From Candidatus Poribacteria bacterium (lineage in GTDB: Bacteria; Poribacteria; WGA-4E; WGA-3G), in assembly GCA_007571305.1 (NCBI GenBank), contig RKRR01000078.1:38128-102127 (forward strand): a DNA stretch of 64,000 bases, written 5' to 3'. The position numbers and the translations under genes were made by a program. Under the pieces are notes generated by a model. It did no database searches and was not told where the DNA came from. It was given only the letters and a program-made list of their open reading frames with translations. This document shows, in pieces, positions 50,089-59,981 of this stretch (position 1 is the stretch's first letter; every line of letters starts with the position of its first letter).

Positions 50089-51161
50089 CAGAACCTAGCG
50101 TAGGAGCCCGCGCCCGCATGAAACGTAAAACAGGATATCCTTTTCAAAGACTTCATCGTTTTTCGCTCTGTATGACCTTTTTCTGTAGTCTCGTGCTAAT
50201 TTCGTGCAGTGAAGAACAAGGAAATTGGACAGCCGTTCAACAGGAAGGTAAATATATCTACGGAGTCTGGCACAGCACGACACTCAAGACAGCAGAACAG
50301 ATAATGCAGGAGGTTTTTGAGAATATCAGCAGTGCTCCGACATTACCGACAGAATCACGAACGGCGCGAGGCGATGAGGGAACAAATATTTCACCTGAGC
50401 GTCTCTTACCGAGCGATGGTGACATATTGGATTGGGTGCGGTCGCGCTCACCATCAACCTACGAAGGCAAAAGCCTCTATCGGGATAGAGCCGAGTCACC
50501 GGATCTGTTATATGCTTACGGTTTCCAGCGGCAAGCGGAAGTGGAATATCAAACACCGCGATTTGGTTCAAAGCCTTTGATTTTGCTCGAAATTTTCGAT
50601 ATGGACACCCCTGAAAATGCCTTTGGGATTTATAATTTTCATGTCTATCCGCAAGTAAAGTTTGAGTGGGTAGGCAGCAAGGCGATCCTTTCGGGTGGGT
50701 ATCTCCGATTTTCAAAAGGGAAATATTTTATTCAGATCGAAGGCTACGAATTCGCGACGGGGATTCGTGAAGCGATGGTGCTGCTCGCAAAAAATATCGC
50801 CGCAGGGATTAAAAAACCTGCTTCAGAACCACGAATGCTTGCTTTACTCCCAAAAAATAAGATGAGTGGAAGTGTCAAATTATTCCGGTCGAACTGGGTT
50901 TTGCGTCAACTTTACAACACATTGCCTGTTAATGTGCCCCAATTAAGTGATACGGCATTCGGAGTATCCGCTCGCTATCGGGATAACCCAGATTTAAAAA
51001 ATTGGGTGGAGGCACAGATCGTTTTTATCATTCATTTTCCGGATCCTTCTGTAGCAAAATCTGCTTATACTATCTACCGAGATTCCGTGATGGAAGCGGC
51101 ACTGCCTCTTGAAGTTGGCACAACTGGACCGCTTCTTGTGAATGAGTCTTTGGTTCCGTAG
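50082..51161 (+). CDS. Lipoprotein of unknown function (DUF6599-like)
   Basis: Lipobox LISC; LILLEIFDMDTPENAFGIYNFHVYP...FSKGKYFIQIEGYE. Confidence 0.55.
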   Translation: MVAEPSVGARARMKRKTGYPFQRLHRFSLCMTFFCSLVLISCSEEQGNWTAVQQEGKYIYGVWHSTTLKTAEQIMQEVFENISSAPTLPTESRTARGDEGTNISPERLLPSDGDILDWVRSRSPSTYEGKSLYRDRAESPDLLYAYGFQRQAEVEYQTPRFGSKPLILLEIFDMDTPENAFGIYNFHVYPQVKFEWVGSKAILSGGYLRFSKGKYFIQIEGYEFATGIREAMVLLAKNIAAGIKKPASEPRMLALLPKNKMSGSVKLFRSNWVLRQLYNTLPVNVPQLSDTAFGVSARYRDNPDLKNWVEAQIVFIIHFPDPSVAKSAYTIYRDSVMEAALPLEVGTTGPLLVNESLVP

Positions 51162-51233
51162 TGGAGGAGAAAGAAGTTTTTGATAATTCTATAGCACGTA
51201 ATGTAAGGGAACATCACAAGAAGGAGTTTTCTG

Positions 51234-51986
51234 ATGCGAGGAGATTTTGAAGCCTATCTCAACGATTTATTTCGTGATGAAAATGGGAATCTTGATTTAG
51301 CATCACTGTTGGCATTAGAGGATGAAGCTGACATGGATGTCGCAGTGATTATGCCGAATACCCAACCGCTTCCCGAAAATGGTGAACTCGCCGATGCGAT
51401 TCGCGGTAATTCGCGTGCCCTTGGCTGTGCCCTCGTACATCCAACGGAACCAGAACCCGTTGAACAGGTGAGATTGGCAGCCGAAGCGTGGGGAATGCGC
51501 GGGATCAAACTCATGCCTGCAGTTCACAACTACGATGTGGACGATGAAATCGTGCGTCCTGTTGTTGAAGCTGCCCGTGACTATGGGCTTATTGTTTCAA
51601 TTCATTCCGGACCCAACAATTGCCATCCCAACCGGATTGGTACTGTGGCAGGTTGGGTCCCAGAAACCCCGGTTATCATGGATCACATGGGACTTCCAGA
51701 CGATTTGGATTCGGCTATCTCTGCCGCAAAAGATAACAAAAATATCTCGTTGGGGACAACTATCTTACGTTTTCATCGGCGGTGGGGAACGGATCCGGAG
51801 ACCGTTGTTCCAACGGAAGTAAAAACCGCTGTTGATGAGCTTGGACCTGATCAGATAGTCTTCGGCTCTAATTTACCTGAGTACCGTCCTATTCAGGTTA
51901 TCAACGCCCTCAAGCGGTTGGAGCTCGGAGATGATGCTGAAGCACAGATTTTCGGTGGAAATCTCGCCCGTATTTATGGACTGTAA
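51234..51986 (+). CDS. Amidohydrolase-type TIM-barrel protein
   Basis: AVIMPNTQPLPENGELADAIRGNSRALGCALVHPTEPE...WGMRGIKLMPAVHNYDVDD...IVSIHSGPNN...VIMDHMGLP. Confidence 0.8.
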   Translation: MRGDFEAYLNDLFRDENGNLDLASLLALEDEADMDVAVIMPNTQPLPENGELADAIRGNSRALGCALVHPTEPEPVEQVRLAAEAWGMRGIKLMPAVHNYDVDDEIVRPVVEAARDYGLIVSIHSGPNNCHPNRIGTVAGWVPETPVIMDHMGLPDDLDSAISAAKDNKNISLGTTILRFHRRWGTDPETVVPTEVKTAVDELGPDQIVFGSNLPEYRPIQVINALKRLELGDDAEAQIFGGNLARIYGL

Positions 51987-52067
51987 CTGCTTGGGTACCT
52001 CACCGCTCCGCCTCCGCTGGCGAGGTTTCTAACCTCGTCTACCTTATGCCCAACGGGATGTAAAGAA

Positions 52068-53144
52068 ATGAAGCGAACACCCCTTTATGAGGTCCATAGA
52101 AACCTCAATGCGAAATTCACCGAATTCGGCGGTTGGGAGATGCCCATTCAGTATAGCAGCATTGTTGCGGAACATTTGGCTGTTCGGAGCATTGTCGGTT
52201 TGTTTGACCTATCGCACATGGGAGAGATTGAAGTCTCTGGACAGGGAGCGAACGAATTGGTACAGAAGCTCAGCACGAATGATGTCAGTCGTTTAAGCGA
52301 TGGGCGTGTGTTGTACACCCTATTCTGCAATGAAACAGGTGGGATCGTTGATGACCTACTTGTCTACCGACACGCTGATCATCACTATATGCTGGTAGTC
52401 AATGCCGCCACGATAGAAAAAGATTTGGCGTGGGTGGAATCCTGTAACGATACAGGTGCAGAAGTAAAGGACATGTCCGAGGAGACGGCTCTCATTGCTC
52501 TGCAGGGTCCAAAGGCAATAGATATTCTGAATCCTTTCGTTCCTAAGAGAGATGTCTCCGAGATTCCGTATTTCCGGTTTACAGTTGGTGAAGTTGCTGG
52601 TGTCCCTACTCTTATTTCACGTACGGGGTATACCGGTGAAATTGGATTTGAGTTGTATGTTTCTGCAGCGGATGCCGGGCGTTTGTGGGCTGCTCTGTAT
52701 CCTACTGTCATCGCGGCAGAAGGGCAACCTATAGGGCTTGGGGCGCGCGACACGTTGCGCCTTGAAGCAGGACTTCGTCTTTACGGAACGGATATGAACG
52801 ACGACATGAATCCGTTTGAAGTCGGGCTTGGTAAGTTTATCAGATTTAAAAATCGACAATTTATCGGTAAAAGCGCACTCGTTGCAGAAAAAAAGAAAGG
52901 CATCTCGAAACAGATGATAGGATTTCAGATGCTTGACCGTGCTGTAGCACGTGCTGGTTATGCAGTTTATCAAGGCAATCAACGCATCGGTAGCGTGACC
53001 AGTGGTGCTCCTTCGCCGAGTCTTAAGTGTAGTATCGGTTTCGCCTCTATAAAGTCGCAAGTGAAACCTGAGGATGGAAAAATCGATATAGAAATTCGTG
53101 GCAAGATGCATCCTGCTAAAATTGTAACCGTCCCTTTTATCTAA
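52068..53144 (+). CDS. gcvT: Glycine cleavage system T protein (aminomethyltransferase)
   Basis: TPLYEVHRNLNAKFTEFGGWEMPIQYSSIVAEHLAVRSIVGLFDLSHMGEIEV...SRTGYTGEIGFELYV. Confidence 0.96.
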   Translation: MKRTPLYEVHRNLNAKFTEFGGWEMPIQYSSIVAEHLAVRSIVGLFDLSHMGEIEVSGQGANELVQKLSTNDVSRLSDGRVLYTLFCNETGGIVDDLLVYRHADHHYMLVVNAATIEKDLAWVESCNDTGAEVKDMSEETALIALQGPKAIDILNPFVPKRDVSEIPYFRFTVGEVAGVPTLISRTGYTGEIGFELYVSAADAGRLWAALYPTVIAAEGQPIGLGARDTLRLEAGLRLYGTDMNDDMNPFEVGLGKFIRFKNRQFIGKSALVAEKKKGISKQMIGFQMLDRAVARAGYAVYQGNQRIGSVTSGAPSPSLKCSIGFASIKSQVKPEDGKIDIEIRGKMHPAKIVTVPFI

Positions 53145-53173
53145 TATCTATCAATTATCAAACGGAGAAAATC

Positions 53174-53986
53174 ATGGATACCGTAAACGACTTTGAATTC
53201 AAACAGAGAAAATATATGCCAGTCTTTCCAAAAATAAATGGCAAAACGACTGTCTATATAGAAGGCTATCCGTGTGAAGACGACGAACCTATGGCAGCGA
53301 CCAATTTTCACGGTGAACAGATTACTACGTTTTTCGAGCAACTCAAGCGATACTTTTCGATCAATGAATTGGTGTATATCGGAATTGACAGTTTTATCTA
53401 CTATCATGAAGGAGACATTACCAAATCCGTCGCACCTGATATCTACATTGTGTTTGGCGTTGATAAATACCCCCACCGCCGCAGTTTCTATACATGGGCA
53501 GAAGGCGCAGCACCCGTTGCGGTTTTTGAGTTCCTCTCCGACTCAACAGCACGGCAAGATCGGAATGAAAAAGTCGACGTGTATCTCAGTGATATAGGTG
53601 TCCAAGAGTATTTTATACATCAACCGGAGTTGAAGAAGCCTGCGGAATTTCGCGGGTGGCGGCGGGATCTATCAGGGAACACTGTTGAGATGGAACCCGA
53701 CCCACAAGGCGGTCTGTTCAGCGAGGCGTTAAATCTCTATTTTCGCTGGGAGGAACAACAGCACACCCACGTTAGACTGCTCCGTCCATATCTACCAGAC
53801 GGCACGCCGATTACAACTTCTCTCGAAGAACATCATCTGAGAGAAGCAGCACAAGCACGCGCAGAAGGAGAAGCACAACGCAGACAAGATGCCGAAAAAC
53901 TCGCAGCAACTGAAGCACAACGTAGGCAAGATGCTGAAGCAGAATTAGAGAAACTCCGCGCGCAACTCGCAAAATTTCAACGTTAA
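53174..53986 (+). CDS. Uma2-family (DUF820) putative endonuclease with coiled-coil tail
   Basis: YIGIDSFIYYHEGDITKSVAPDIYIVFGV...APVAVFEFLSDSTARQDRNEKVDVYLSDIGVQEYFIHQP; C-terminal AQRRQDAEKLAATEAQRRQDAEAELEKLRAQL. Confidence 0.85.
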   Translation: MDTVNDFEFKQRKYMPVFPKINGKTTVYIEGYPCEDDEPMAATNFHGEQITTFFEQLKRYFSINELVYIGIDSFIYYHEGDITKSVAPDIYIVFGVDKYPHRRSFYTWAEGAAPVAVFEFLSDSTARQDRNEKVDVYLSDIGVQEYFIHQPELKKPAEFRGWRRDLSGNTVEMEPDPQGGLFSEALNLYFRWEEQQHTHVRLLRPYLPDGTPITTSLEEHHLREAAQARAEGEAQRRQDAEKLAATEAQRRQDAEAELEKLRAQLAKFQR

Positions 53987-54097
53987 TAGTTACCCAACGA
54001 AAGCGTTAACAGGACGCGATGTCCGTATTTGCAGCACAAACTGTTAATGTTGATAACTTGTGAAATCCAACATCATCCGTGATACAGACAAGAAACA

Positions 54098-55612
54098 ATG
54101 AACACCCTCTACTTCGGCGACAATCTTGAAATTATGAGAGAAATGGACGACCAAGGTGTCGATCTGATATGCACCGACCCGCCCTTCAACTCCGGCCGCG
54201 ACTACAATACCTTCCTCACCGACTCGAAGGCACAATCCAAAGCGTTCACGGACACATGGACATGGGACGACCCTGCACAAGATACTCGAGCCGACATAGA
54301 GAGACGCGCACGCACCAGCGACACCTATAAAGCGTTGGATACCTGCTTGAAAGGTTATGACCTTGTACTACAAAATGCAGTGTCAGGAAACAAAGGCGCG
54401 ATGCGGGCATACCTCGCGTTTATGGGACCACGGCTGGCGGAGATGCACCGACTCCTGAGAGACACAGGGAGCATCTACCTCCACTGTGACCCAACCGCAA
54501 GCCACTATCTCAAAGGCATAATGGACGCGATCTGGGATCAAAACAATCGCAAAAAGAATGAGTATTTTCGAAATGAAATTGTGTGGTGTTATAGAGGTGC
54601 AGGGTATCCTAAAAAAGATTTTGGCAGAAGACATGACATCATCTTAAGATATAGTAATGGACCGCAATATATTTTTAATCTAGATGACATCAGAGAAGAA
54701 TATGCTGAAGCCACAATAGAAAGGTTTAAACATCATATTGGGAATAAACGAAAAGCAGGTGATTTCGGAGTCCAAAAATTGAATCCGCTCGGGAAGCATC
54801 CCGATGACTGGTGGCAGATTCAACCGATTGCACCATCATCTAAGGAACGCCTCGGTTATCCGACACAGAAGCCGCGTGCCCTCTATGAACGCATGATAGA
54901 AGCGTCCAGCAACGAAGGCATGTTGGTGATGGACCCGTTCTGTGGGTGCGGCACCACAATAGACGCAGCACACACCCTCCATCGATTCTGGATAGGTATA
55001 GACCTCACTATCCTCGCACTCGATCCGATGCGCCGCAGACTCGCTGACCGACACGGCTTAGAACCCTCAAAAGACTACGAAATCCACGGCTACCCGACAA
55101 ATATGCAAGAAGTCCATAAACTCGTCCGAGATGAAAAGAAATATCACGACTTTTCTAACTGGGCAGTCACACGACTCGGACTTCAACCGACAAAATCTGT
55201 CGGGGACGGCGGAAAAGATGGCGAGGCACACGTCGGGCATATCACGCTCTGGGACCCAGAGGAAGGTCAAACAACCGACACGCGTATCCTCGCAGAAGTC
55301 AAAAGCGGTAGACCCACTATCACACAAGTCCGCGCCTTCTGTCATGTCATGGATAAAAACGATGCTATCGGTATATTTATCACGATTGAACCCGTCAGTG
55401 CAGGTATGCGTCAAATTGCAGCAGATATGGGAACGTTCTATCATAATAACGAAACATTTCCGCGTCTGCAGTTCTGGCAGATAGACGACACCTATTTTGA
55501 AAATCCGAGTTCCTTAAAGGATATTATCCGTCTCCCTGCGGCCTGGCTTGCACCGATGCGAAGAATAGAAAGGCATTTTACAGACACACAGATGACGCTG
55601 CTCCGTTCATAA
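54098..55612 (+). CDS. Site-specific DNA methyltransferase fused to C-terminal PD-(D/E)XK/Mrr-like domain
   Basis: DLICTDPPFNSGRDY and MVMDPFCGCGTTIDAAHTL MTase motifs; C-terminal GDGGKDGEAHVGHI...TRILAEVKSGRPTITQVRAFCHVM. Confidence 0.82.
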   Translation: MNTLYFGDNLEIMREMDDQGVDLICTDPPFNSGRDYNTFLTDSKAQSKAFTDTWTWDDPAQDTRADIERRARTSDTYKALDTCLKGYDLVLQNAVSGNKGAMRAYLAFMGPRLAEMHRLLRDTGSIYLHCDPTASHYLKGIMDAIWDQNNRKKNEYFRNEIVWCYRGAGYPKKDFGRRHDIILRYSNGPQYIFNLDDIREEYAEATIERFKHHIGNKRKAGDFGVQKLNPLGKHPDDWWQIQPIAPSSKERLGYPTQKPRALYERMIEASSNEGMLVMDPFCGCGTTIDAAHTLHRFWIGIDLTILALDPMRRRLADRHGLEPSKDYEIHGYPTNMQEVHKLVRDEKKYHDFSNWAVTRLGLQPTKSVGDGGKDGEAHVGHITLWDPEEGQTTDTRILAEVKSGRPTITQVRAFCHVMDKNDAIGIFITIEPVSAGMRQIAADMGTFYHNNETFPRLQFWQIDDTYFENPSSLKDIIRLPAAWLAPMRRIERHFTDTQMTLLRS

Positions 55613-55764
55613 CACAAACTGTTCGTTTGTGTGGTATTGTAAAACTATGCGTTGTATCACCAACATTTATTTCCTTATTTTATCCGTTCTCCTGCTGGCA
55701 AGGGGGTGCGGGTATGGATGGGCAACGTTTCCGGAAAATGAAGCATAGTCTTTTAGAAATGTTA

Positions 55765-55889
55765 TATAGTAAAATCCGAAAACAGGTTCACACTTGTAGC
55801 ATAGCCTGTTAGGCTGTGCCGGCCATAACAGATAACTTCAGAGTTCACACGACGCTATGAGTGTCCAAGTAATTAGGGAATCTACTATA
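55765..55889. repeat. 125-bp MITE-like element with IS630-type TIRs (copy 2)
   Basis: tatagtaaaatccg...gggaatctactata, near identical to 23202-23326. Confidence 0.9.
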
Positions 55890-55899
55890 AGAATACAAC

Positions 55900-56053
55900 A
55901 GTTTGGACAATTCGTATCACATTCTGAGGGATTTTTCAAAGATCAGCGAATTTTATAGAAATTTCCCTCCCAACAGCATTTGGCAAAAAATAACGGTGGT
56001 GCTCAGTGCTTGACACAGGCTAACAGCCTATGCTACAGAAGGTCGTCCAAACT
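55900..56053. repeat. MITE-like element, TIR type 4 (AGTTTGGAC...GTCCAAACT)
   Basis: 9-bp perfect inverted ends; interior acaggctaacagcctatgctacagaag is a core variant. Confidence 0.6.
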
Positions 56054-56059
56054 TTAGTA

Positions 56060-56221
56060 TAACCCAAATTGCGACGGACAAGTTTTTAGGTACATAGATG
56101 CCGTTTTTCAGCGGAAAGCCTTCAGTATTCGGATGTTTTTGTAGCATAGGAGACCGTTGGTTTCCTGTGGATATTTATGCACAACCTAACAGGTTATGCT
56201 ACAAGGTGGCAACTTAGGTTA
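56060..56221. repeat. MITE-like element, TIR type 1, directly upstream of gcvH
   Basis: taacccaaattgc ... gcaacttaggtta; core in inverse orientation gcacaacctaacaggttatgctac. Confidence 0.85.
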
Positions 56222-56242
56222 AAAATAATATAGAGAGCGAAA

Positions 56243-56629
56243 ATGATCCCACAAAACTTAAAATACATGGAAAGCCATGAATGGGCAAAGCAAGAAGGCG
56301 ACATTGCTACTATCGGTATCAGCGATTATGCTCAATCCGAAATTCAGGATATCGTCTATGTTGAATTGCCCGAAGTTGGCACTGAACTCACACAGAAAAC
56401 AGAGTTCGGCGTGATAGAATCTGTCAAAGCCGCATTTGACCTCTATGCCCCTGTTAGCGGAGAAGTTATTGCGGTCAACGAATCCCTCCTTGATGCCCCA
56501 GAACACGTCAATGAATCTCCTTATGATGAGGGGTGGTTTCTCAAAATCAGAATGACAGACACCGGCGAACTTGATGCCCTTCTTGATGCCGATAGTTATC
56601 AGGCACATATTGAGGCGGAGCATGCTTGA
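56243..56629 (+). CDS. gcvH: Glycine cleavage system H protein
   Basis: [71 protein letters not shown]. Confidence 0.97.
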   Translation: MIPQNLKYMESHEWAKQEGDIATIGISDYAQSEIQDIVYVELPEVGTELTQKTEFGVIESVKAAFDLYAPVSGEVIAVNESLLDAPEHVNESPYDEGWFLKIRMTDTGELDALLDADSYQAHIEAEHA

Positions 56630-59510
56630 AAAACAGAAAAACGGAAGACCTTTCGCAAACCGACATATCGGCCCTCGCCCAGAGGATATTGAATTGATGT
56701 TGTCAACGCTCGGCTATTCGTCAATGGCTGATTTCGTTGAAGACGTTGTGCCAGCGGACATTCGTGTATCCTCCCCCTTCAGTTTAGATGGAGCTGCATC
56801 TGGCCTAGGGCGTAGTTTGCAAGCCCATATTGTAAAGTCAGAGTCAGAGGTGCTTATCGCCCTAAAGAAACTTGCTGCCCAAAACCAGGTCTTTCGCTCT
56901 TTTATCGGCATGGGATACTATAATTGCTTCGTTCCCCCAGTCATCCAGCGAAACATTCTGGAGAATCCGGGGTGGTACACCCAATACACACCCTATCAAG
57001 CCGAGATTTCACAGGGACGTTTGGAAGCATTGCTAAACTTTCAAACGATGGTAATTGATTTAACCGGCTTGCCTGTTGCGAATGCTTCTCTCTTGGATGA
57101 GGCAACAGCCGCCGCTGAGGCGATGGGGATGTGTGTTGCAAATGTGAGGCAGAAGAGCAGTCAAAATTTTTTTGTGTCAGAAACCTGTCATCCACAAACA
57201 ATTGCTGTCCTACAAACACGCGCTGAGCCGCTCGGCATTGAATTACAGATCGGTGACCATCGCGATGTCAATTTTGACACACCGATCTTAGGTGCCATCA
57301 CGCAATATCCTGCTACAGATGGGGCGATCTACGATTACAGTAAGTTCGCTGAACAAGTGCATGCCGCTGGCGGTTTATTCGTTACCGCGACGGACCTGTT
57401 GGTACTCACGCTCTTACGCCCCCCCAGTGAGTTTGGTGCTGATATTGCTATCGGTAGCGCACAGCGGTTTGGTGTGCCACTCGGATACGGCGGGCCCCAC
57501 GCAGCTTTTCTGTCCACACATGAAAAACTGAAACGTAGTATTCCCGGACGGATTGCAGGTGTTTCTCAAGATGTGACCGGCAAACCGGCTATTCGCTTAG
57601 CACTCCAAACCCGGGAGCAGCATATCCGACGCGAAAAAGCGACGAGTAATATTTGTACCGCGCAGGTCCTGCTCGCTGTGATGGCAGGGATGTATGCCGT
57701 CTATCATGGCCCCACAGGACTTAAGGACATTGCTGAACGCGTCCATTCCCTCACTTGTATCTTACGTGCAGGACTTGAAGAACTTGGGTTTGCAACGGGA
57801 GAATCACCCTGTTTTGATACTCTCTCCATTGGTGTTCCATCAGGAACAGTGGAGGCGTTGCACGAATCCGCACATGCAAAACACATCAATCTTCGGGTGA
57901 TTGATTCAACACATATCGGTATCTCTTTGGACGAAACGACAACATCTGCTGATGTCGAAGAAATCCTACGGATATTTGGTGCGCGGGCGGGTTTAGAAAG
58001 CGTCTCTGCAAGTGAAATTCCAATAGATTTACAACGGAAGAGTTCCTACTTGACGCATCCTGTGTTCAATAGTTACCATTCTGAAACCGAGATGCTTCGC
58101 TATATCCACAAACTGCAAACCAAAGACCTTTCCCTTGTGAATGCCATGATACCTCTCGGTTCTTGTACCATGAAACTCAACGCTACGGCGGAGATGGTCC
58201 CGGTGACGTGGAACGAATTTGGGGGACTGCACCCCTTCGCGCCACGAGAGCAAGCAGAAGGCTATCAGAATCTATTTTCACAGTTAGAAACGTGGTTAGC
58301 TGAGATAACCGGTTATAGTGGAATCTCATTGCAACCGAATGCGGGTTCACAAGGCGAATATGCAGGACTGTTAGTCATACGTCAATACCACCAGAGCCGC
58401 GGGGAGTCGCATCGTAATGTTTGTTTGATACCAACATCTGCTCACGGCACAAATCCTGCGAGTGCTGTGATGGCAGGGATGCAAGTTGTCGTCGTCGCAT
58501 GCGATACCGATGGGAATATTGACCTCGAAGATCTTCGATTGAAAGCCGATGATCATCGTGAAAATCTCGCAGCCGCCATGATTACATATCCTTCAACACA
58601 CGGGGTCTTTGAAGAGAAAATCCGAGAGATTTGTGATATTGTTCATCAATCCGGCGGACAGGTCTATATGGACGGTGCGAATCTGAATGCCCTTGTCGGT
58701 ATCGGACAGCCGGCAGATATTGGAGCGGATGTCTGTCATTTGAATCTTCACAAAACTTTCTGTATCCCACACGGGGGCGGTGGACCAGGGATGGGCCCTA
58801 TTGGTGTCAAAGCACATCTCACAGATTTCTTGCCCACGCATCCGCTTGTCCCTGTCGGGGGTGACGCTGGAATTGGTGCCGTGTCTGCTGCTCCTTGGGG
58901 GAGTCCGGGTATTCTGCCTATCTCTTGGGCATATATTGCAATGATGGGAACAGAGGGACTTACCGCCGCGACAGAAGTTGCGATCCTGAATGCTAACTAT
59001 ATTGCCAAACGGCTTGCTCCTCATTATCCTGTCCTTTATACTGGAAAGAACGGCTTAGTTGCTCATGAATGTATCATTGATTTGCGTGCTTTCAAGAAAA
59101 GTGCCGGTATAGATGTGACCGATGTCGCAAAGCGACTAATGGACTATGGATTCCATGCACCGACTGTCTCCTGGCCCGTGCTGGGAACAATGATGATTGA
59201 ACCGACAGAAAGCGAATCAAAGGCGGAGTTGGAACGGTTCTGTGCCGCTCTCATTTCAATACGTGAAGAGATAGCGGAGATTGAGGCGGGCGTTGCTGAT
59301 CGGGTAGACAATATGTTAAAGAATGCCCCCCATACTGTGGAGGCGGTTACACAATCTGAGTGGAGTCATCCGTATTCGCGTGAAAGAGCCGCCTTTCCAC
59401 AACCTTGGGTCCGAGAGGCTAAATTTTGGCCCGCAGTCGCGCGTATCAACGAGGTCTACGGGGATAGAAATCTTATGTGTGCCTGTCCGCCTCTTGACGA
59501 ATATTCCTAA
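56622..59510 (+). CDS. gcvP: Glycine dehydrogenase (decarboxylating), full-length P protein
   Basis: [17 protein letters not shown]...[15 protein letters not shown]...[24 protein letters not shown]; 963 aa from ATG 56622. Confidence 0.97.
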   Translation: MLEKQKNGRPFANRHIGPRPEDIELMLSTLGYSSMADFVEDVVPADIRVSSPFSLDGAASGLGRSLQAHIVKSESEVLIALKKLAAQNQVFRSFIGMGYYNCFVPPVIQRNILENPGWYTQYTPYQAEISQGRLEALLNFQTMVIDLTGLPVANASLLDEATAAAEAMGMCVANVRQKSSQNFFVSETCHPQTIAVLQTRAEPLGIELQIGDHRDVNFDTPILGAITQYPATDGAIYDYSKFAEQVHAAGGLFVTATDLLVLTLLRPPSEFGADIAIGSAQRFGVPLGYGGPHAAFLSTHEKLKRSIPGRIAGVSQDVTGKPAIRLALQTREQHIRREKATSNICTAQVLLAVMAGMYAVYHGPTGLKDIAERVHSLTCILRAGLEELGFATGESPCFDTLSIGVPSGTVEALHESAHAKHINLRVIDSTHIGISLDETTTSADVEEILRIFGARAGLESVSASEIPIDLQRKSSYLTHPVFNSYHSETEMLRYIHKLQTKDLSLVNAMIPLGSCTMKLNATAEMVPVTWNEFGGLHPFAPREQAEGYQNLFSQLETWLAEITGYSGISLQPNAGSQGEYAGLLVIRQYHQSRGESHRNVCLIPTSAHGTNPASAVMAGMQVVVVACDTDGNIDLEDLRLKADDHRENLAAAMITYPSTHGVFEEKIREICDIVHQSGGQVYMDGANLNALVGIGQPADIGADVCHLNLHKTFCIPHGGGGPGMGPIGVKAHLTDFLPTHPLVPVGGDAGIGAVSAAPWGSPGILPISWAYIAMMGTEGLTAATEVAILNANYIAKRLAPHYPVLYTGKNGLVAHECIIDLRAFKKSAGIDVTDVAKRLMDYGFHAPTVSWPVLGTMMIEPTESESKAELERFCAALISIREEIAEIEAGVADRVDNMLKNAPHTVEAVTQSEWSHPYSRERAAFPQPWVREAKFWPAVARINEVYGDRNLMCACPPLDEYS

Positions 59511-59511
59511 T

Positions 59512-59668
59512 TAACCCAAGTTGCCAGTTCTGTAGCATCACCTGTGAGGTTGTGCAGCTTCACACCAAGAATGACGCGGAATACACCAAACTTTTCGCAA
59601 AAATGAAGGATTGTCGCTGAAAACGGGTGTTCGTGGATATGAAATCATAGAGATAGCAACTTGAGTTA
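59512..59668. repeat. MITE-like element, TIR type 1, variant A in inverse orientation
   Basis: taacccaagttgcc ... gcaacttgagtta; contains the reverse complement of ttcatttttgcgaaaagtttggtgtattccg. Confidence 0.85.
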
Positions 59669-59671
59669 CTA

Positions 59672-59837
59672 TAACCCCAGTTGCTACGGACGAGATCTTC
59701 GGCATCCAGTCCTATTTTTTACTGAAACGGTTTCATGATTCGGAGGTATTCCGTAGCGTAGGGTGTTGGTCTCCTGCATGCTTAAAATGCACACCCTCAC
59801 AGGTTATGCTGCAAAAGAGCAGCGTGCATAAGTCCTA
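59672..59837. repeat. Hybrid MITE-like element: type 1 left end, type 3 right end
   Basis: Left taaccccagttgctacgg; right ...gcagcgtgcataagtccta (complement of aggacttatgcac); core gcacaccctcacaggttatgctgc. Confidence 0.6.
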
Positions 59838-59981
59838 ATGAATCTGAGCAAGTTTCGCACGTAGTTTAGCCGAGAAAGCTCACCGATCCCAAAAACGTAT
59901 CGAATTAACCAGAAACCTGTCCCAAACGAAGTGGAAAGATTTTACTTGGGCGTTTTTCGTCCAAGAGGCAATAGATAAAAA

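Noticed and set aside
52617-53111. 164-aa minus-strand ORF
   Set aside because: Antisense to gcvT, a certain gene; no recognisable domain.
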